A DNA stretch of 17,159 nt, taken from NCBI GenBank assembly GCA_900552565.1, contig USAK01000036.1, forward strand, positions 1 through 17,159, given 5' to 3'. The translations under genes were made by a program, and so were the position numbers. Of the stretch, positions 1 to 8,833 are shown piece after piece (the stretch's first letter is position 1; each line of letters starts with the position of its first letter). Below the pieces are notes generated by a model, which saw only the letters and a program-made list of their open reading frames with translations, was not told the DNA's origin and searched no databases. The stretch is from an uncultured Selenomonas sp. GTDB taxonomy: Bacteria > Bacillota > Negativicutes > Selenomonadales > Selenomonadaceae.

Positions 1-54
1 GTTTAGTTTTCAAAGAACAACTTTGTCTTTCGAAGCTCTCTCGCTTCAAGCGAC
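1..54 (-). promoter_or_regulatory. rRNA operon leader with boxB-like hairpin and boxA
   Basis: Read on the minus strand, the leader contains a hairpin with stem GAAGC/GCTTC (32-36 with 43-47) and a 6-nt loop. It is followed by GTTCTTTGAAAAC (6-18), which matches the boxA antitermination element of Firmicutes rRNA leaders. Order and spacing (promoter, boxB-like hairpin, boxA) are those of a Nus-dependent rrn leader. The rRNA gene itself is not in the window; it should start within a few hundred bases of the left edge. The same boxA also occurs in 16S-23S spacers, but the two upstream promoters favour the 5' leader of a whole operon. Confidence 0.75.
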
Positions 55-60
55 TTTTAT

Positions 61-89
61 ATCTTATCGCATCGAGCTTTTCTTGTCAA
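61..89 (-). promoter_or_regulatory. rrn promoter P2 (proximal)
   Basis: On the minus strand, -35 TTGACA (84-89) and -10 TAAGAT (61-66) are separated by exactly 17 bp. The predicted start is near 54, just upstream of the boxB/boxA leader. It is the second of two tandem sigma-A type promoters facing the left edge. Confidence 0.75.
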
Positions 90-189
90 GAACTTTTTTA
101 TTTCTTTTTTCAAGCTTTGGCTTTCACAATTCCCTGCCATTCAAGGCTTTGGTGTTTTGTGTCTGCCGTATCTCTCAGCGACTTGTACT

Positions 190-218
190 ATGATACAGTA
201 TACAAAAGGAATTGTCAA
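190..218 (-). promoter_or_regulatory. rrn promoter P1 (distal)
   Basis: On the minus strand, -35 TTGACA (213-218) and -10 TATCAT (190-195) are separated by 17 bp. The predicted start is near 183. Together with the promoter at 61-89 it makes the tandem pair typical of rRNA operons. It lies just downstream of the terminator of the preceding transcription unit. Confidence 0.75.
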
Positions 219-238
219 CAGCTTTTTTGAAAAAACAT

Positions 239-274
239 AAAAAAACTGGCCATCTCCTAAAGTGGCCAGTTTTC
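239..274 (-). terminator. Rho-independent terminator after the YbjN-family gene
   Basis: AAAACTGGCCA and its complement TGGCCAGTTTT form an 11-bp stem around a 10-nt loop. On the minus strand a T-run follows. It lies about 25 bp after the stop of the 297-740 gene and separates that unit from the rrn promoters. Confidence 0.9.
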
Positions 275-296
275 AGTTCTTCAAACGAAACATATC

Positions 297-740
297 TTAC
301 CAAATGGTCTTCATGATGCCGCGATAATTCTCGTTAAGGAACTGGATCAATACATTGAACATGCCATAGATCATATCGCCGATTTCTTTTATTTCTTCAT
401 CCGGCGTCAGCAGGCAGATATCAAGGATCAAGGAACCTTCCCCATCGAAATAAAGCTTGAATGGCTTATACTTGAGGTTAAGCTCATTGGCCAGTTTGAG
501 CACAGCCAGTTCATTCTCCTCTGTCTTGCATTTTGGCGAAACCTGAACGCGGATCATCGAAAAGATACTGCGGTCGAGCAGCACGAGCAGCGGCAGCTGC
601 TGTCCATCCACTTCTACATGCGAACGGAACACCGTCGTTTCTTCTGGGTCATTCTCGATGATCTCAGATGCAAAAGCCTTGATGTTTTTTTCGTCCAAAT
701 AATCCTGAAAGGCCTGTGCTTTTTTTGTCATCTCTGCCAT
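297..740 (-). CDS. YbjN-family protein, function unknown
   Basis: This 147-residue acidic soluble protein has no signal peptide or membrane segment. An N-terminal helix, a central beta-rich part and the stretch NELNLKYKPFKLYFDGEG match the pattern of the YbjN superfamily (a fold shared with type III secretion chaperones). No catalytic residues are visible, and such proteins are usually thought to be binding or regulatory factors. The first ATG is chosen because AGGAGG lies 8 bases upstream; a second Met three codons in has no better site. The 101-bp gap upstream holds AT-rich DNA with a TAGAAT-like -10 but no good -35, so the gene may be read together with the HAD gene before it. Family assignment is by recalled similarity; the function is unknown. 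Confidence 0.75.
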   Translation of the reverse strand: MAEMTKKAQAFQDYLDEKNIKAFASEIIENDPEETTVFRSHVEVDGQQLPLLVLLDRSIFSMIRVQVSPKCKTEENELAVLKLANELNLKYKPFKLYFDGEGSLILDICLLTPDEEIKEIGDMIYGMFNVLIQFLNENYRGIMKTIW

Positions 741-842
741 AATACTGCCTCCTTGAATCTATAATTTCAAAAACAATTTTTATTTACATAAACTTATTCT
801 ATACAGCGTCTGATAATCCTGCCTTCGCTAAGCATTTTATTC

Positions 843-1496
843 TCAAAAAAGGTCATCAAGACGGATCTCGGGAATCTCATCCACAATAAAATCACAGACC
901 GACAGGTCCTGATTGGGGCTGTGAGGGCTTCGGAAGCCAATACAGGTCATCCCTGCTGCCTTAGCCGCTCTGGCGCCATTGGCGGCGTCCTCAAGAACAA
1001 CACAGTCCCTGGGGTCTACGCGCAGGTAAGCTGCGGTCTGCAGGTAAATCGCCGGATTCGGCTTTGACTCAGGAAGATTTGTACCGCTCATCAGCAGGTC
1101 AAAGCATTCACGGATGCCGAGGTCATCAACAACAAAGGAAATAAAGTCATCCGTTGAAGAACTGGCAATCGCAGTTTTCAGGCCCTGCGCTTTGCGCAGT
1201 TCATTGACTTTATGGATGAAATCGATACTACCGGCAATTGGCGTGACATGCTGTTCGTGCATGATTTTATTGAAGACATAGGCTTTAGCCTTAGCGGCCT
1301 GGGCCGCCGGCTGCTTGAACGGGAAATCCTTTTTGACCGCTTCAAACAGCATCGTGTCCGTCATGCCCTGGAAGCGGTGAAAATAATCGATATCCACATC
1401 ATAGCCCAGTCGCTTCATGACATGCTTCTCTGCCTGCATATGCACCGGCTCCGTGTCGGCGATAACCCCATCCATATCAAAAATAAACGCTTTCAT
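843..1496 (-). CDS. HAD-family phosphatase / beta-phosphoglucomutase-like protein
   Basis: This 217-residue HAD superfamily hydrolase of the beta-phosphoglucomutase/DhaK-like phosphatase subgroup has all four motifs. Motif I is FDMDGVIADT, with nucleophile Asp7 and acid/base Asp9. Motif II is the Ser run at 112-114, motif III is Lys145 in SKPNP, and motif IV is VVLEDAANG with Glu169/Asp170. An alpha-helical C1 cap lies between motifs I and II. It should act in the cytosol on a sugar phosphate, but the substrate cannot be read from sequence. The ATG has an AGAGGA site about 6 bases upstream. The gene starts only 28 bp after the glmS terminator, so it may depend on read-through or on a promoter inside the end of glmS. 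That position makes a hexosamine-phosphate substrate conceivable, but this is only inference. Confidence 0.88.
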   Translation of the reverse strand: MKAFIFDMDGVIADTEPVHMQAEKHVMKRLGYDVDIDYFHRFQGMTDTMLFEAVKKDFPFKQPAAQAAKAKAYVFNKIMHEQHVTPIAGSIDFIHKVNELRKAQGLKTAIASSSTDDFISFVVDDLGIRECFDLLMSGTNLPESKPNPAIYLQTAAYLRVDPRDCVVLEDAANGARAAKAAGMTCIGFRSPHSPNQDLSVCDFIVDEIPEIRLDDLF

Positions 1497-1523
1497 GTCT
1501 TTTCCTCTTTCCTTTATTTCCGC

Positions 1524-1552
1524 AAAAAAGCCTTCCCCGAATGGAGAAGGCC
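1524..1552 (-). terminator. Rho-independent terminator of glmS
   Basis: A 9-bp stem, GCCTTCTCC with GGGGAAGGC (one mismatch), is followed by TTTTTT on the minus strand. It begins 19 bp after the glmS stop codon and ends 28 bp before the HAD start. Confidence 0.88.
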
Positions 1553-1570
1553 TTATCTTTGATTTTGGTA

Positions 1571-3400
1571 TTATTCAACCGTGACCGACTTAGCGAGGTT
1601 GCGCGGTTTATCGACATCACAGCCACGCGTGATGGCAGCGTAGTAAGCAAGCAGCTGCAGAGGTACAACCGTCAGCAGCGGAATCAGGAGTTCATCCGTT
1701 TCCGGTACCATGATGACATGGTCAACGTACTTCTCGAGCTCCGTATCGCCAGCAGCGGCAATACCGATGACCACAGCATCGCGGGCCTTGACTTCCTTGA
1801 TATTCGACAGCGTCTTCTCGTAAACGCTCTTCTGCGTAGCCAGAGCGATGACAGGGACACCCTCGACAATCAGAGCCAGCGTGCCGTGTTTGAGTTCGCC
1901 GGCAGCATAGGCCTCGGCATGGATATACGAGATTTCCTTGAGCTTCAGGGCACCTTCGAGGGCTACATCGTAGTCGAGCAGACGGCCAATATAGAACACA
2001 TCTTCATTGAAGCCGTATTTCTTGGCAAACGTCTTGATTGGCTCGACATCAGAAAGTTCCTCGCTGATCTGTGCCGGAATATTCTTGAGTTCGCTGATGA
2101 GCTCTGCGATGCGGTCCGGCGTCTGCGTCTTCTTGATCTGTGCCATGTAAAGGGCCAGCATGAAGAACAGAATGAGCTGCGTCGTATAAGCCTTCGTCGA
2201 GGCGACGGCGATTTCCGGACCAGCCCACGTATAGAGGACCTGGTCGGCTTCACGGGCAATCGAGGAACCGACAACGTTCGTCAGGGCCAGCGTCTTGGCA
2301 CCGAGGCGTTTCGATTCTTTGAGGGCTGCGAGCGTATCGCTCGTCTCGCCCGACTGCGAAACGACGATGAACAGCGTGTTCTCATCGACAATCGGGTTGC
2401 GGTAACGGAATTCCGAAGCTACATCGACTTCAACCATCACACGGGCCATTTTCTCGATGTAGAACTTGCCGACCAGACCGGCATGATAAGCCGTACCGCA
2501 GGCAACGATATAAATCTTATTGAAGGAATTGAGATAGTCTGCGTCCCATTTGAGCTCGTTCATGACAATGGACTTGCCGTCTTTGGCAATGCGCTGGCTC
2601 ATCGTATCGCGGACAGCTTTTGGCTGCTCGTTGATTTCCTTGAGCATGAAGTGCTCATAGCCGCCTTTTTCTGCAGCTTCTGCATTCCAGTTGACCTCAA
2701 AGACCTTTTTCGTCACAGGCTCACCGCGGCGGTTCGTAATTTTGATGGAATCCTTCGTAACAACGGCGAGTTCACCATCGTTGAGGATGTACGTACGGCG
2801 CGTGCGGGCAATGATGGCCGGGATATCGGAAGCGATAAAGTTCTCGCCTTCACCGATGCCGATGACCAGTGGATTGTCCTGCTTCGTGCAGATGAGCTTG
2901 TCCGGCTCTCTCTTGCTCATGAAGACCAGAGAGTACGAGCCTTCGATGCGGTGCAGTACCTCACGGACGGAAGAAACGAAATCGCCATTGTAGACTTCTT
3001 CGAGAAGATGGGCAACGACTTCTGTATCCGTTTCCGACTTGAAAACATGGCCCTTCTCGATGAGTTCTTCCTTCAGGCCCAGATAGTTCTCGATGATGCC
3101 GTTATGGACAACGACAAAATCGCCCGTGCAGTCCGTATGCGGATGTGCGTTGCGGTCGGACGGACGGCCGTGCGTTGCCCAGCGCGTATGACCAATGCCG
3201 ATGGTGCCCTGCGGCATATCGTCCTTAATCTTATCGCGCAGAGCTGCCAGACGTCCAACACTCTTTTCCACACGGATTTTGCTGCCATCGTAAACAGCGA
3301 TACCCGCAGAATCATAGCCGCGGTACTCAAGCTTCGAAAGACCCTCAAGAAGGAAATCCGCAGCCTGCTTATCGCCGACATAACCTACAATACCACACAT
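1571..3400 (-). CDS. glmS: Glutamine--fructose-6-phosphate aminotransferase (isomerizing)
   Basis: GlmS makes glucosamine-6-phosphate from fructose-6-phosphate and glutamine, the first committed step to UDP-GlcNAc, peptidoglycan and lipopolysaccharide. The 609-residue length is normal. The N-terminal class II glutaminase domain begins MCGIVGYVG, where Cys2 becomes the nucleophile after Met removal, and includes GHTRWATHG at 70-78. Two SIS sugar-isomerase domains follow, with CGTAYHA (301-307), SQSGETSDT (348-356) and a STKAYTTQ motif. The C-terminus DKPRNLAKSVTVE is the typical catalytic tail. An AGGAGG site precedes the ATG. The gene stands alone between its ribozyme leader and a terminator, so feedback by GlcN6P through mRNA cleavage is the expected control. 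Confidence 0.98.
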   Translation of the reverse strand: MCGIVGYVGDKQAADFLLEGLSKLEYRGYDSAGIAVYDGSKIRVEKSVGRLAALRDKIKDDMPQGTIGIGHTRWATHGRPSDRNAHPHTDCTGDFVVVHNGIIENYLGLKEELIEKGHVFKSETDTEVVAHLLEEVYNGDFVSSVREVLHRIEGSYSLVFMSKREPDKLICTKQDNPLVIGIGEGENFIASDIPAIIARTRRTYILNDGELAVVTKDSIKITNRRGEPVTKKVFEVNWNAEAAEKGGYEHFMLKEINEQPKAVRDTMSQRIAKDGKSIVMNELKWDADYLNSFNKIYIVACGTAYHAGLVGKFYIEKMARVMVEVDVASEFRYRNPIVDENTLFIVVSQSGETSDTLAALKESKRLGAKTLALTNVVGSSIAREADQVLYTWAGPEIAVASTKAYTTQLILFFMLALYMAQIKKTQTPDRIAELISELKNIPAQISEELSDVEPIKTFAKKYGFNEDVFYIGRLLDYDVALEGALKLKEISYIHAEAYAAGELKHGTLALIVEGVPVIALATQKSVYEKTLSNIKEVKARDAVVIGIAAAGDTELEKYVDHVIMVPETDELLIPLLTVVPLQLLAYYAAITRGCDVDKPRNLAKSVTVE

Positions 3401-3430
3401 GATGAAGTACCTCCTAAAAATGTGCCGCAG

Positions 3431-3583
3431 CAGGTTCCCTGAGCCTGACTTTGTGCAGAGGATTGCTCCTCTGTTTTCATCAGGCCCTTTCGACTGGGAC
3501 GGCCGGAAGGCATCCGCTGACGTCTCGACAACCTTCTCCTCGTCTTCCCTTCCTATTAATAAGATAAGAAGGGAACTAGCGCT
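3431..3583 (-). ncRNA. glmS ribozyme: glmS ribozyme/riboswitch
   Basis: The minus-strand leader of glmS carries the hallmarks of the GlcN6P-activated self-cleaving ribozyme. The cleavage context A|GCGCTAG lies at 3583/3582. A P1 stem pairs TTCCCTTC with GAAGGGAA (3568-3575 with 3545-3552). The conserved core block GCGGATGCCTTCC is at 3505-3517. A P4 arm pairs GCCTGA with TCAGGC (3480-3485 with 3443-3448) and encloses a GCAA-capped hairpin (3456-3473). When GlcN6P is abundant the RNA cleaves itself and the downstream mRNA is degraded. The 3' boundary is approximate. The call rests on recalled consensus, and the gene downstream is glmS, as required. Confidence 0.93.
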
Positions 3584-3628
3584 AAGAACTGTTCTTTTTC
3601 GTAATTTCCTGCTGCTCTATACAATGGA

Positions 3629-3659
3629 ATGTCAGATTCACCTGCAGTGTCTCTGACAT
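3629..3659 (-). other. 5'-end hairpin of the glmS transcript
   Basis: An 8-bp perfect inverted repeat, ATGTCAGA with TCTGACAT (3652-3659 with 3629-3636), lies at the very 5' end predicted for the glmS mRNA (start near 3659). It is about 45 nt upstream of the ribozyme cleavage site. It is not part of the known ribozyme fold and could stabilise the 5' end of the transcript or of the cleaved leader fragment. Confidence 0.5.
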
Positions 3660-3665
3660 GTTGTT

Positions 3666-3694
3666 ATTCTATCTTAAAAGTGTCCTGCTGTCAA
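3666..3694 (-). promoter_or_regulatory. glmS promoter
   Basis: On the minus strand, -35 TTGACA (3689-3694) and -10 TAGAAT (3666-3671) have a 17-bp spacer. The predicted start near 3659 puts the ribozyme cleavage site about 76 nt downstream. Confidence 0.82.
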
Positions 3695-3764
3695 CAAAGG
3701 TCCTGATTTCCCCAGACCAAACACGATTTTCTCTATGCGTTCTATAATATAAGCATCCCAGACA

Positions 3765-3801
3765 TAAAAAATTCCCGTCCGGCAAATCCGAACGGGAATT
3801 T
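3765..3801 (-). terminator. Rho-independent terminator of groESL
   Basis: The 13-nt arms 3770-3782 and 3788-3800 (AATTCCCG... with ...CGGGAATT) close on a 5-nt loop, with a T-run following on the minus strand. It begins 36 bp after the groEL stop. Confidence 0.93.
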
Positions 3802-3836
3802 CTGTTATATGTTTAGGAGATGCAACCGTCTTTAAA

Positions 3837-5465
<1,629 letters not shown>

Positions 5466-5482
5466 TTATATTACCTCCGAAA

Positions 5483-5767
5483 TTATTCCACAACTGCAAG
5501 AATGTCGCTCTCGCGGACAATCAGATAGTCCTTACCGTCAACTTTGACTTCAGAACCCGAATATTTGGAGAAGATGACGCCATCGCCAACCTTGACTTCC
5601 ATAGCGGCGCGCTCACCATTATCGAGCAGCTTGCCCGTGCCGACTGCAACAACCGTGCCCTTCTGCGGCTTCTCTTTGGCCGTGTCCGGCAGTACAATGC
5701 CGCTGGCCGTCTTTACATCGCTCTCTGCAACTTCGATGACAACTCTTTCGCCCAATGGCTTAATCAT
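5483..5767 (-). CDS. groES: Co-chaperonin GroES (Hsp10)
   Basis: This 94-residue protein forms the heptameric lid of the GroEL chamber. It opens with the family pattern (I)[10 protein letters not shown], has the mobile-loop region [16 protein letters not shown] at about residues 20-35 that contacts GroEL, and ends with the typical [18 protein letters not shown] stands upstream of the ATG. It is the first gene of the operon, with the CIRCE element in its leader 43-69 bp upstream of the start. Confidence 0.99.
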   Translation of the reverse strand: MIKPLGERVVIEVAESDVKTASGIVLPDTAKEKPQKGTVVAVGTGKLLDNGERAAMEVKVGDGVIFSKYSGSEVKVDGKDYLIVRESDILAVVE

Positions 5768-5809
5768 AGGTATCTTCCTCCTATAAAATGAATTTACTGT
5801 GTTATGGTG

Positions 5810-5836
5810 TTAGCACTCACTAGCCCTGAGTGCTAA
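5810..5836 (-). promoter_or_regulatory. CIRCE operator (HrcA binding site)
   Basis: TTAGCACTC, a 9-bp spacer and GAGTGCTAA form a perfect copy of the consensus CIRCE inverted repeat. It starts about 5 bp after the predicted transcription start of groESL. HrcA bound here would block initiation, and the element would also lie in the mRNA leader. It predicts an hrcA gene elsewhere in the genome and heat induction of groESL. Confidence 0.98.
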
Positions 5837-5847
5837 CTACAGTCTTT

Positions 5848-5876
5848 ATATTACCCCCTCTAAGTCAAAATGTCAA
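5848..5876 (-). promoter_or_regulatory. groESL promoter
   Basis: On the minus strand, -35 TTGACA (5871-5876) and -10 TAATAT (5848-5853) have a 17-bp spacer. The predicted start is near 5841, directly against the CIRCE operator. Confidence 0.9.
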
Positions 5877-5895
5877 TATAAAATCTGTAAAAAAG

Positions 5896-5926
5896 TCAAA
5901 AAAACAAAGCAGCCATTGCTGACTGC
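5896..5926 (-). terminator. Rho-independent terminator of the sulfate operon
   Basis: On the minus strand the stem GCAGTCA/TGGCTGC (7 bp with one G-U pair) is closed by a GCAA tetraloop and followed by TTTGTTTTTTT. It lies 22 bp after the cysN stop and just upstream of the groESL promoter. Confidence 0.85.
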
Positions 5927-5947
5927 CCTGTTGAAAAGATATTTGGT

Positions 5948-7582
5948 TTAGATAATCCAGTTATTCGGTGCCATCATCGAGTCAAGCAGCGAATGATGCA
6001 GGATGTTTTCAGCAATCTGCTGCGAAGTGAGCCCCGCGGTCCTGCCGCCCGCAAGTTCTGCGAAGCGGCGCACACCATCTGGCACATCCTGTCCCTCGTC
6101 CAGCACCAACAGGACAACAAGGCCGGCCCGCAGCAGATGCTGCAGGGTTGTCTCGTAATCTTCACCAGCCTGCGGATGATAGAGATACGTATGACGGCCA
6201 TTGCGCACGAGGTAGTATTCGGCTTCTTCTATGTCGGCAGGAGAAAGTCCGTCGCGCTGCGGCTCAAAAGCCACGGCCAGCGGCGCCTGCCAGTTCAGGG
6301 CACTGCGCATCTGCTGGTTCGCCGCAAAATGACGCTTCTCATTGACATCGGGGATTTCACGCACGACACCGCAGGCTGCTGTCATATTGCTGATGCGGTC
6401 AATGAGGATGAGTTCGCCCTGCGTGCGGTGATGGCTGAAGGTATCGAGCACAATAGGCTCGGTCACCGCAATTTCGCAGACGGCAATCTCATTTTTCTTG
6501 AGTCCGTCAGCCTTGACGTGTTCGCCGCTGTTGATATCGATGCGGTAATCGATATTGGTCAGGATGCCCGGAATTTTCTTCGTACCGAGGAAGACCATGA
6601 AATTCTTGCCAACGGAAAGCGGTACATCGTCCATCCAGAGGATTTCTGCCTCGAAGCGTGCGGCTTGACGGACATGGCTGTCTTTTTCAAGCACGCAGCC
6701 GCGCGAGACATCGACTTCGCGGCTGAGCTGAATCGTCACCGGCTGACCCTTGAACGCCGACTGCTCCTCGTGGTCGGCCACCAGAATCTTTTTGACTTCT
6801 GCCGTTTCACCGCTCGGCTGCGTGGTGACGGTATCGCCTACAGCGATGCTGCCGCTTTCAATCTGTCCCTGAAAGCCGCGGAATTCGTGATTTGGACGGC
6901 AGACACGCTGCACGGGCATGTAAAAGCCCTCTTCCTGTATAGCCGTGACATCAACCGTCTCGAGATAATCAAGCAGCGTCGTACCGTCGTACCAAGGCAT
7001 ATTCGCCGATTTTTTCGTGACATTGTCGCCTTCCGTCGCCGAAACCGGGATAATCTTGACATCATGCAGGAAAAGTTCCTGCTGGAGCTCCCCAATCTGT
7101 GCTTCAATCTCCCGGAAGCGCGCTTCCGAATAATCCGCGAGGTCCATCTTGTTGATGGCAAAGACGAAATAACGGATGCCCATGAGGGCGCAGATGCGGG
7201 CATGACGGCGGGTCTGCGTCAAAACGCCCTGCGTCGCATCGACGAGGATGATGGCAAGGTCCGCAAACGAGGCGCCGCAGGCCATGTTGCGCGTGTATTC
7301 CTCATGTCCCGGCGTGTCGGCGCAGATGAAGCTGCGGTTGTCCGTCGTGAAATAGCGGTACGCCACATCAATCGTGATGCCCTGCTCGCGCTCAGCCAAA
7401 AGACCGTCCAGCAGCAGCGAATAATCGATGGCACCGCCGCGGCTGCCGACTTTGGAATCTAAAAGCAGTGCCTCTTCCTGGTCCGCATAAATGAGTTTGG
7501 CATCGTATAAGAGGTGACCAATCAGCGTGGATTTGCCATCGTCGACGCTGCCGCAGGTAATGAATTTGAGTAAATCGTTCAT
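5948..7582 (-). CDS. cysN: Sulfate adenylyltransferase subunit 1 (CysN GTPase) with an unusual C-terminal tail
   Basis: CysN is the GTPase subunit of ATP sulfurylase. It couples GTP hydrolysis to formation of APS from sulfate and ATP with CysD. The translation-factor GTPase motifs are all present: GSVDDGKST (11-19), AEREQGITIDVAY (63-75), DTPGHE (89-94), NKMD (144-147) and SATEG (181-185). Beta-barrel domains follow to about residue 440. The start at 7582 follows the cysD stop by one base and has GGAGGG upstream; in-frame codons reaching 7726 only overlap cysD. The protein has 544 residues against about 475 for a stand-alone CysN. The last ~100 residues contain GLSPADIEE, NGRHTYLYHP and LLRAGLVVLLV, which resemble pieces of the APS kinase fused to CysN in CysNC proteins, but with the P-loop lost. 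The tail is probably not an active kinase. Confidence 0.95.
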   Translation of the reverse strand: MNDLLKFITCGSVDDGKSTLIGHLLYDAKLIYADQEEALLLDSKVGSRGGAIDYSLLLDGLLAEREQGITIDVAYRYFTTDNRSFICADTPGHEEYTRNMACGASFADLAIILVDATQGVLTQTRRHARICALMGIRYFVFAINKMDLADYSEARFREIEAQIGELQQELFLHDVKIIPVSATEGDNVTKKSANMPWYDGTTLLDYLETVDVTAIQEEGFYMPVQRVCRPNHEFRGFQGQIESGSIAVGDTVTTQPSGETAEVKKILVADHEEQSAFKGQPVTIQLSREVDVSRGCVLEKDSHVRQAARFEAEILWMDDVPLSVGKNFMVFLGTKKIPGILTNIDYRIDINSGEHVKADGLKKNEIAVCEIAVTEPIVLDTFSHHRTQGELILIDRISNMTAACGVVREIPDVNEKRHFAANQQMRSALNWQAPLAVAFEPQRDGLSPADIEEAEYYLVRNGRHTYLYHPQAGEDYETTLQHLLRAGLVVLLVLDEGQDVPDGVRRFAELAGGRTAGLTSQQIAENILHHSLLDSMMAPNNWII

Positions 7583-7583
7583 A

Positions 7584-8492
7584 TCAGAAATAACCCTCCC
7601 GTTTCCGGCGTTCCATGCTGCCGGCTCCCTCGTGATCAATGACGCGGCTCGTGCGTTCCGATTCAACGGCGCCGAGCGTCTCTTCCACGATAGCATCCAA
7701 TGTATCGGCTTCCGATTCGACTGCACCAGTCAAGGGGTAACAGCCAAGCGTGCGGAAACGGACTTTCTTATGCTGAATATCCTCAGGCTTCAAGTCAAGC
7801 TTTTTGACGATGCGGTCATCATCAATCATGATGAGATTGCCATCGCGTTCAATGACCGGACGCTCTTTGGCAAAATACAGCGAGACAATCTCGAGATTCT
7901 CACGGCGGATGTACTGCCAGATATCCTTTTCCGTCCAGTTGGACAGCGGGAACACGCGGATGCTTTCGCCCTTATTAATCTGCGAGTTGTAGAGTTTCCA
8001 CATCTCCGGATGCTGGTTCTTCGGGTCCCAGGCCTGCGCGGCATTGCGGAAGGAAAAGACACGTTCTTTCGCACGCGATTTTTCCTCATCGCGGCGGCCG
8101 CCGCCAAACGCAGCCGTGAAGCCATATTTTGTCAGGGCCTGCTTGAGGGCCTGCGTCTTCATAATATCGGTGTACGAAGCACCGTAGTCAAACGGATTGA
8201 CTCCGGCCTTAAGGCCTTCTTCATTCTTGTACTCAATCATGTCGAGGCCGTATTTTTTCGCCTGGGCATCACGGAAGGCAATCATCTCGTGAAATTTCCA
8301 GGTTGTATTAATGTGCAAGAAGGGAAATGGCGGTTTTTCCGGATAAAAAGCCTTGAGGGCCAGATGCATCATGACCGTGCTGTCCTTGCCTATCGAATAG
8401 AGCATGACCGGCTTTTCAGCTTCGGCCGCGACTTCCCGCATGATGTAGATGGCCTCTGCCTCCAAAGCATCGAGATGCGATAATTTTCCCAT
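7584..8492 (-). CDS. cysD: Sulfate adenylyltransferase subunit 2 (CysD)
   Basis: CysD is the catalytic subunit of ATP sulfurylase: sulfate + ATP gives APS + PPi, driven by CysN GTP hydrolysis. The 302 residues match the family. It has the PP-loop SIGKDS (33-38), the family block [13 protein letters not shown], the [16 protein letters not shown] stretch and the C-terminal [26 protein letters not shown] end seen across CysD proteins. AAGGAG lies upstream of the ATG. It starts 17 bp after aprB and is followed by cysN with a one-base gap, so the two subunits are probably translated as a coupled pair. Confidence 0.97.
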   Translation of the reverse strand: MGKLSHLDALEAEAIYIMREVAAEAEKPVMLYSIGKDSTVMMHLALKAFYPEKPPFPFLHINTTWKFHEMIAFRDAQAKKYGLDMIEYKNEEGLKAGVNPFDYGASYTDIMKTQALKQALTKYGFTAAFGGGRRDEEKSRAKERVFSFRNAAQAWDPKNQHPEMWKLYNSQINKGESIRVFPLSNWTEKDIWQYIRRENLEIVSLYFAKERPVIERDGNLIMIDDDRIVKKLDLKPEDIQHKKVRFRTLGCYPLTGAVESEADTLDAIVEETLGAVESERTSRVIDHEGAGSMERRKREGYF

Positions 8493-8509
8493 ATGTATTC
8501 GCTCCTTCT

Positions 8510-8833
8510 TCAGTATTGATTGGCATTTTCGCGGTCAATCGTGATGACGACCTCATCCTGTCCTGGTTTGCTTATGTGCCAATGATAAAAATGACTTTTT
8601 TGTTCCATGGTCATCGTACTGCCGTTGCCGCCGACGTCAGCGCCGAGAAAATAACCGATGGCGCTGACCGGACATGTTTTCATGCAGGCGGTGCACCCCC
8701 AGCAGTCGCGCACTTCGCGCATCTCTGCCCTGCGCCCTGCTTCAGTCTGCTTTAAAAGCAGGAGATTGCCGGGGCAGGCTTCCGTGCACCGACCGCAGCC
8801 GATGCAGCGGCCTTCATCAATTCTTATGCTCAT
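8510..8833 (-). CDS. aprB: APS reductase beta subunit-like ferredoxin (AprB)
   Basis: This 107-residue iron-sulfur protein has two [4Fe-4S] motifs, Cys10/13/16/20 ([13 protein letters not shown]) and Cys44/47/50/54 ([16 protein letters not shown]). The segment after the second motif aligns by eye with AprB of dissimilatory APS reductase. The long C-terminal arm that wraps around AprA in sulfate reducers is missing, since AprB there has about 150-170 residues. It should pass electrons to the FAD of AprA. The start at 8833 is chosen because AAAGGAG precedes it and the motif begins at once; it overlaps the end of aprA by 17 bases, which implies translational coupling. A longer in-frame reading back to 9031 runs through aprA and is not credible. 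The electron donor is not encoded here. Confidence 0.85.
   Translation of the reverse strand: MSIRIDEGRCIGCGRCTEACPGNLLLLKQTEAGRRAEMREVRDCWGCTACMKTCPVSAIGYFLGADVGGNGSTMTMEQKSHFYHWHISKPGQDEVVITIDRENANQY

Noticed and set aside
1541..3442. 633-codon open frame on the plus strand opposite glmS
   Set aside because: It is a shadow of the glmS codon bias. The product has no recognisable domain, and the minus-strand frame is an unmistakable GlmS.
5993..7462. 489-codon open frame on the plus strand opposite cysN
   Set aside because: It is antisense to a clear CysN, is low in family-like sequence and has no ribosome site; it is a GC-rich codon shadow.
7583..7726. 48-codon N-terminal extension of CysN
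   Set aside because: It overlaps cysD in another frame and is not seen in CysN proteins. The ATG at 7582 has a ribosome site and starts the family sequence directly.
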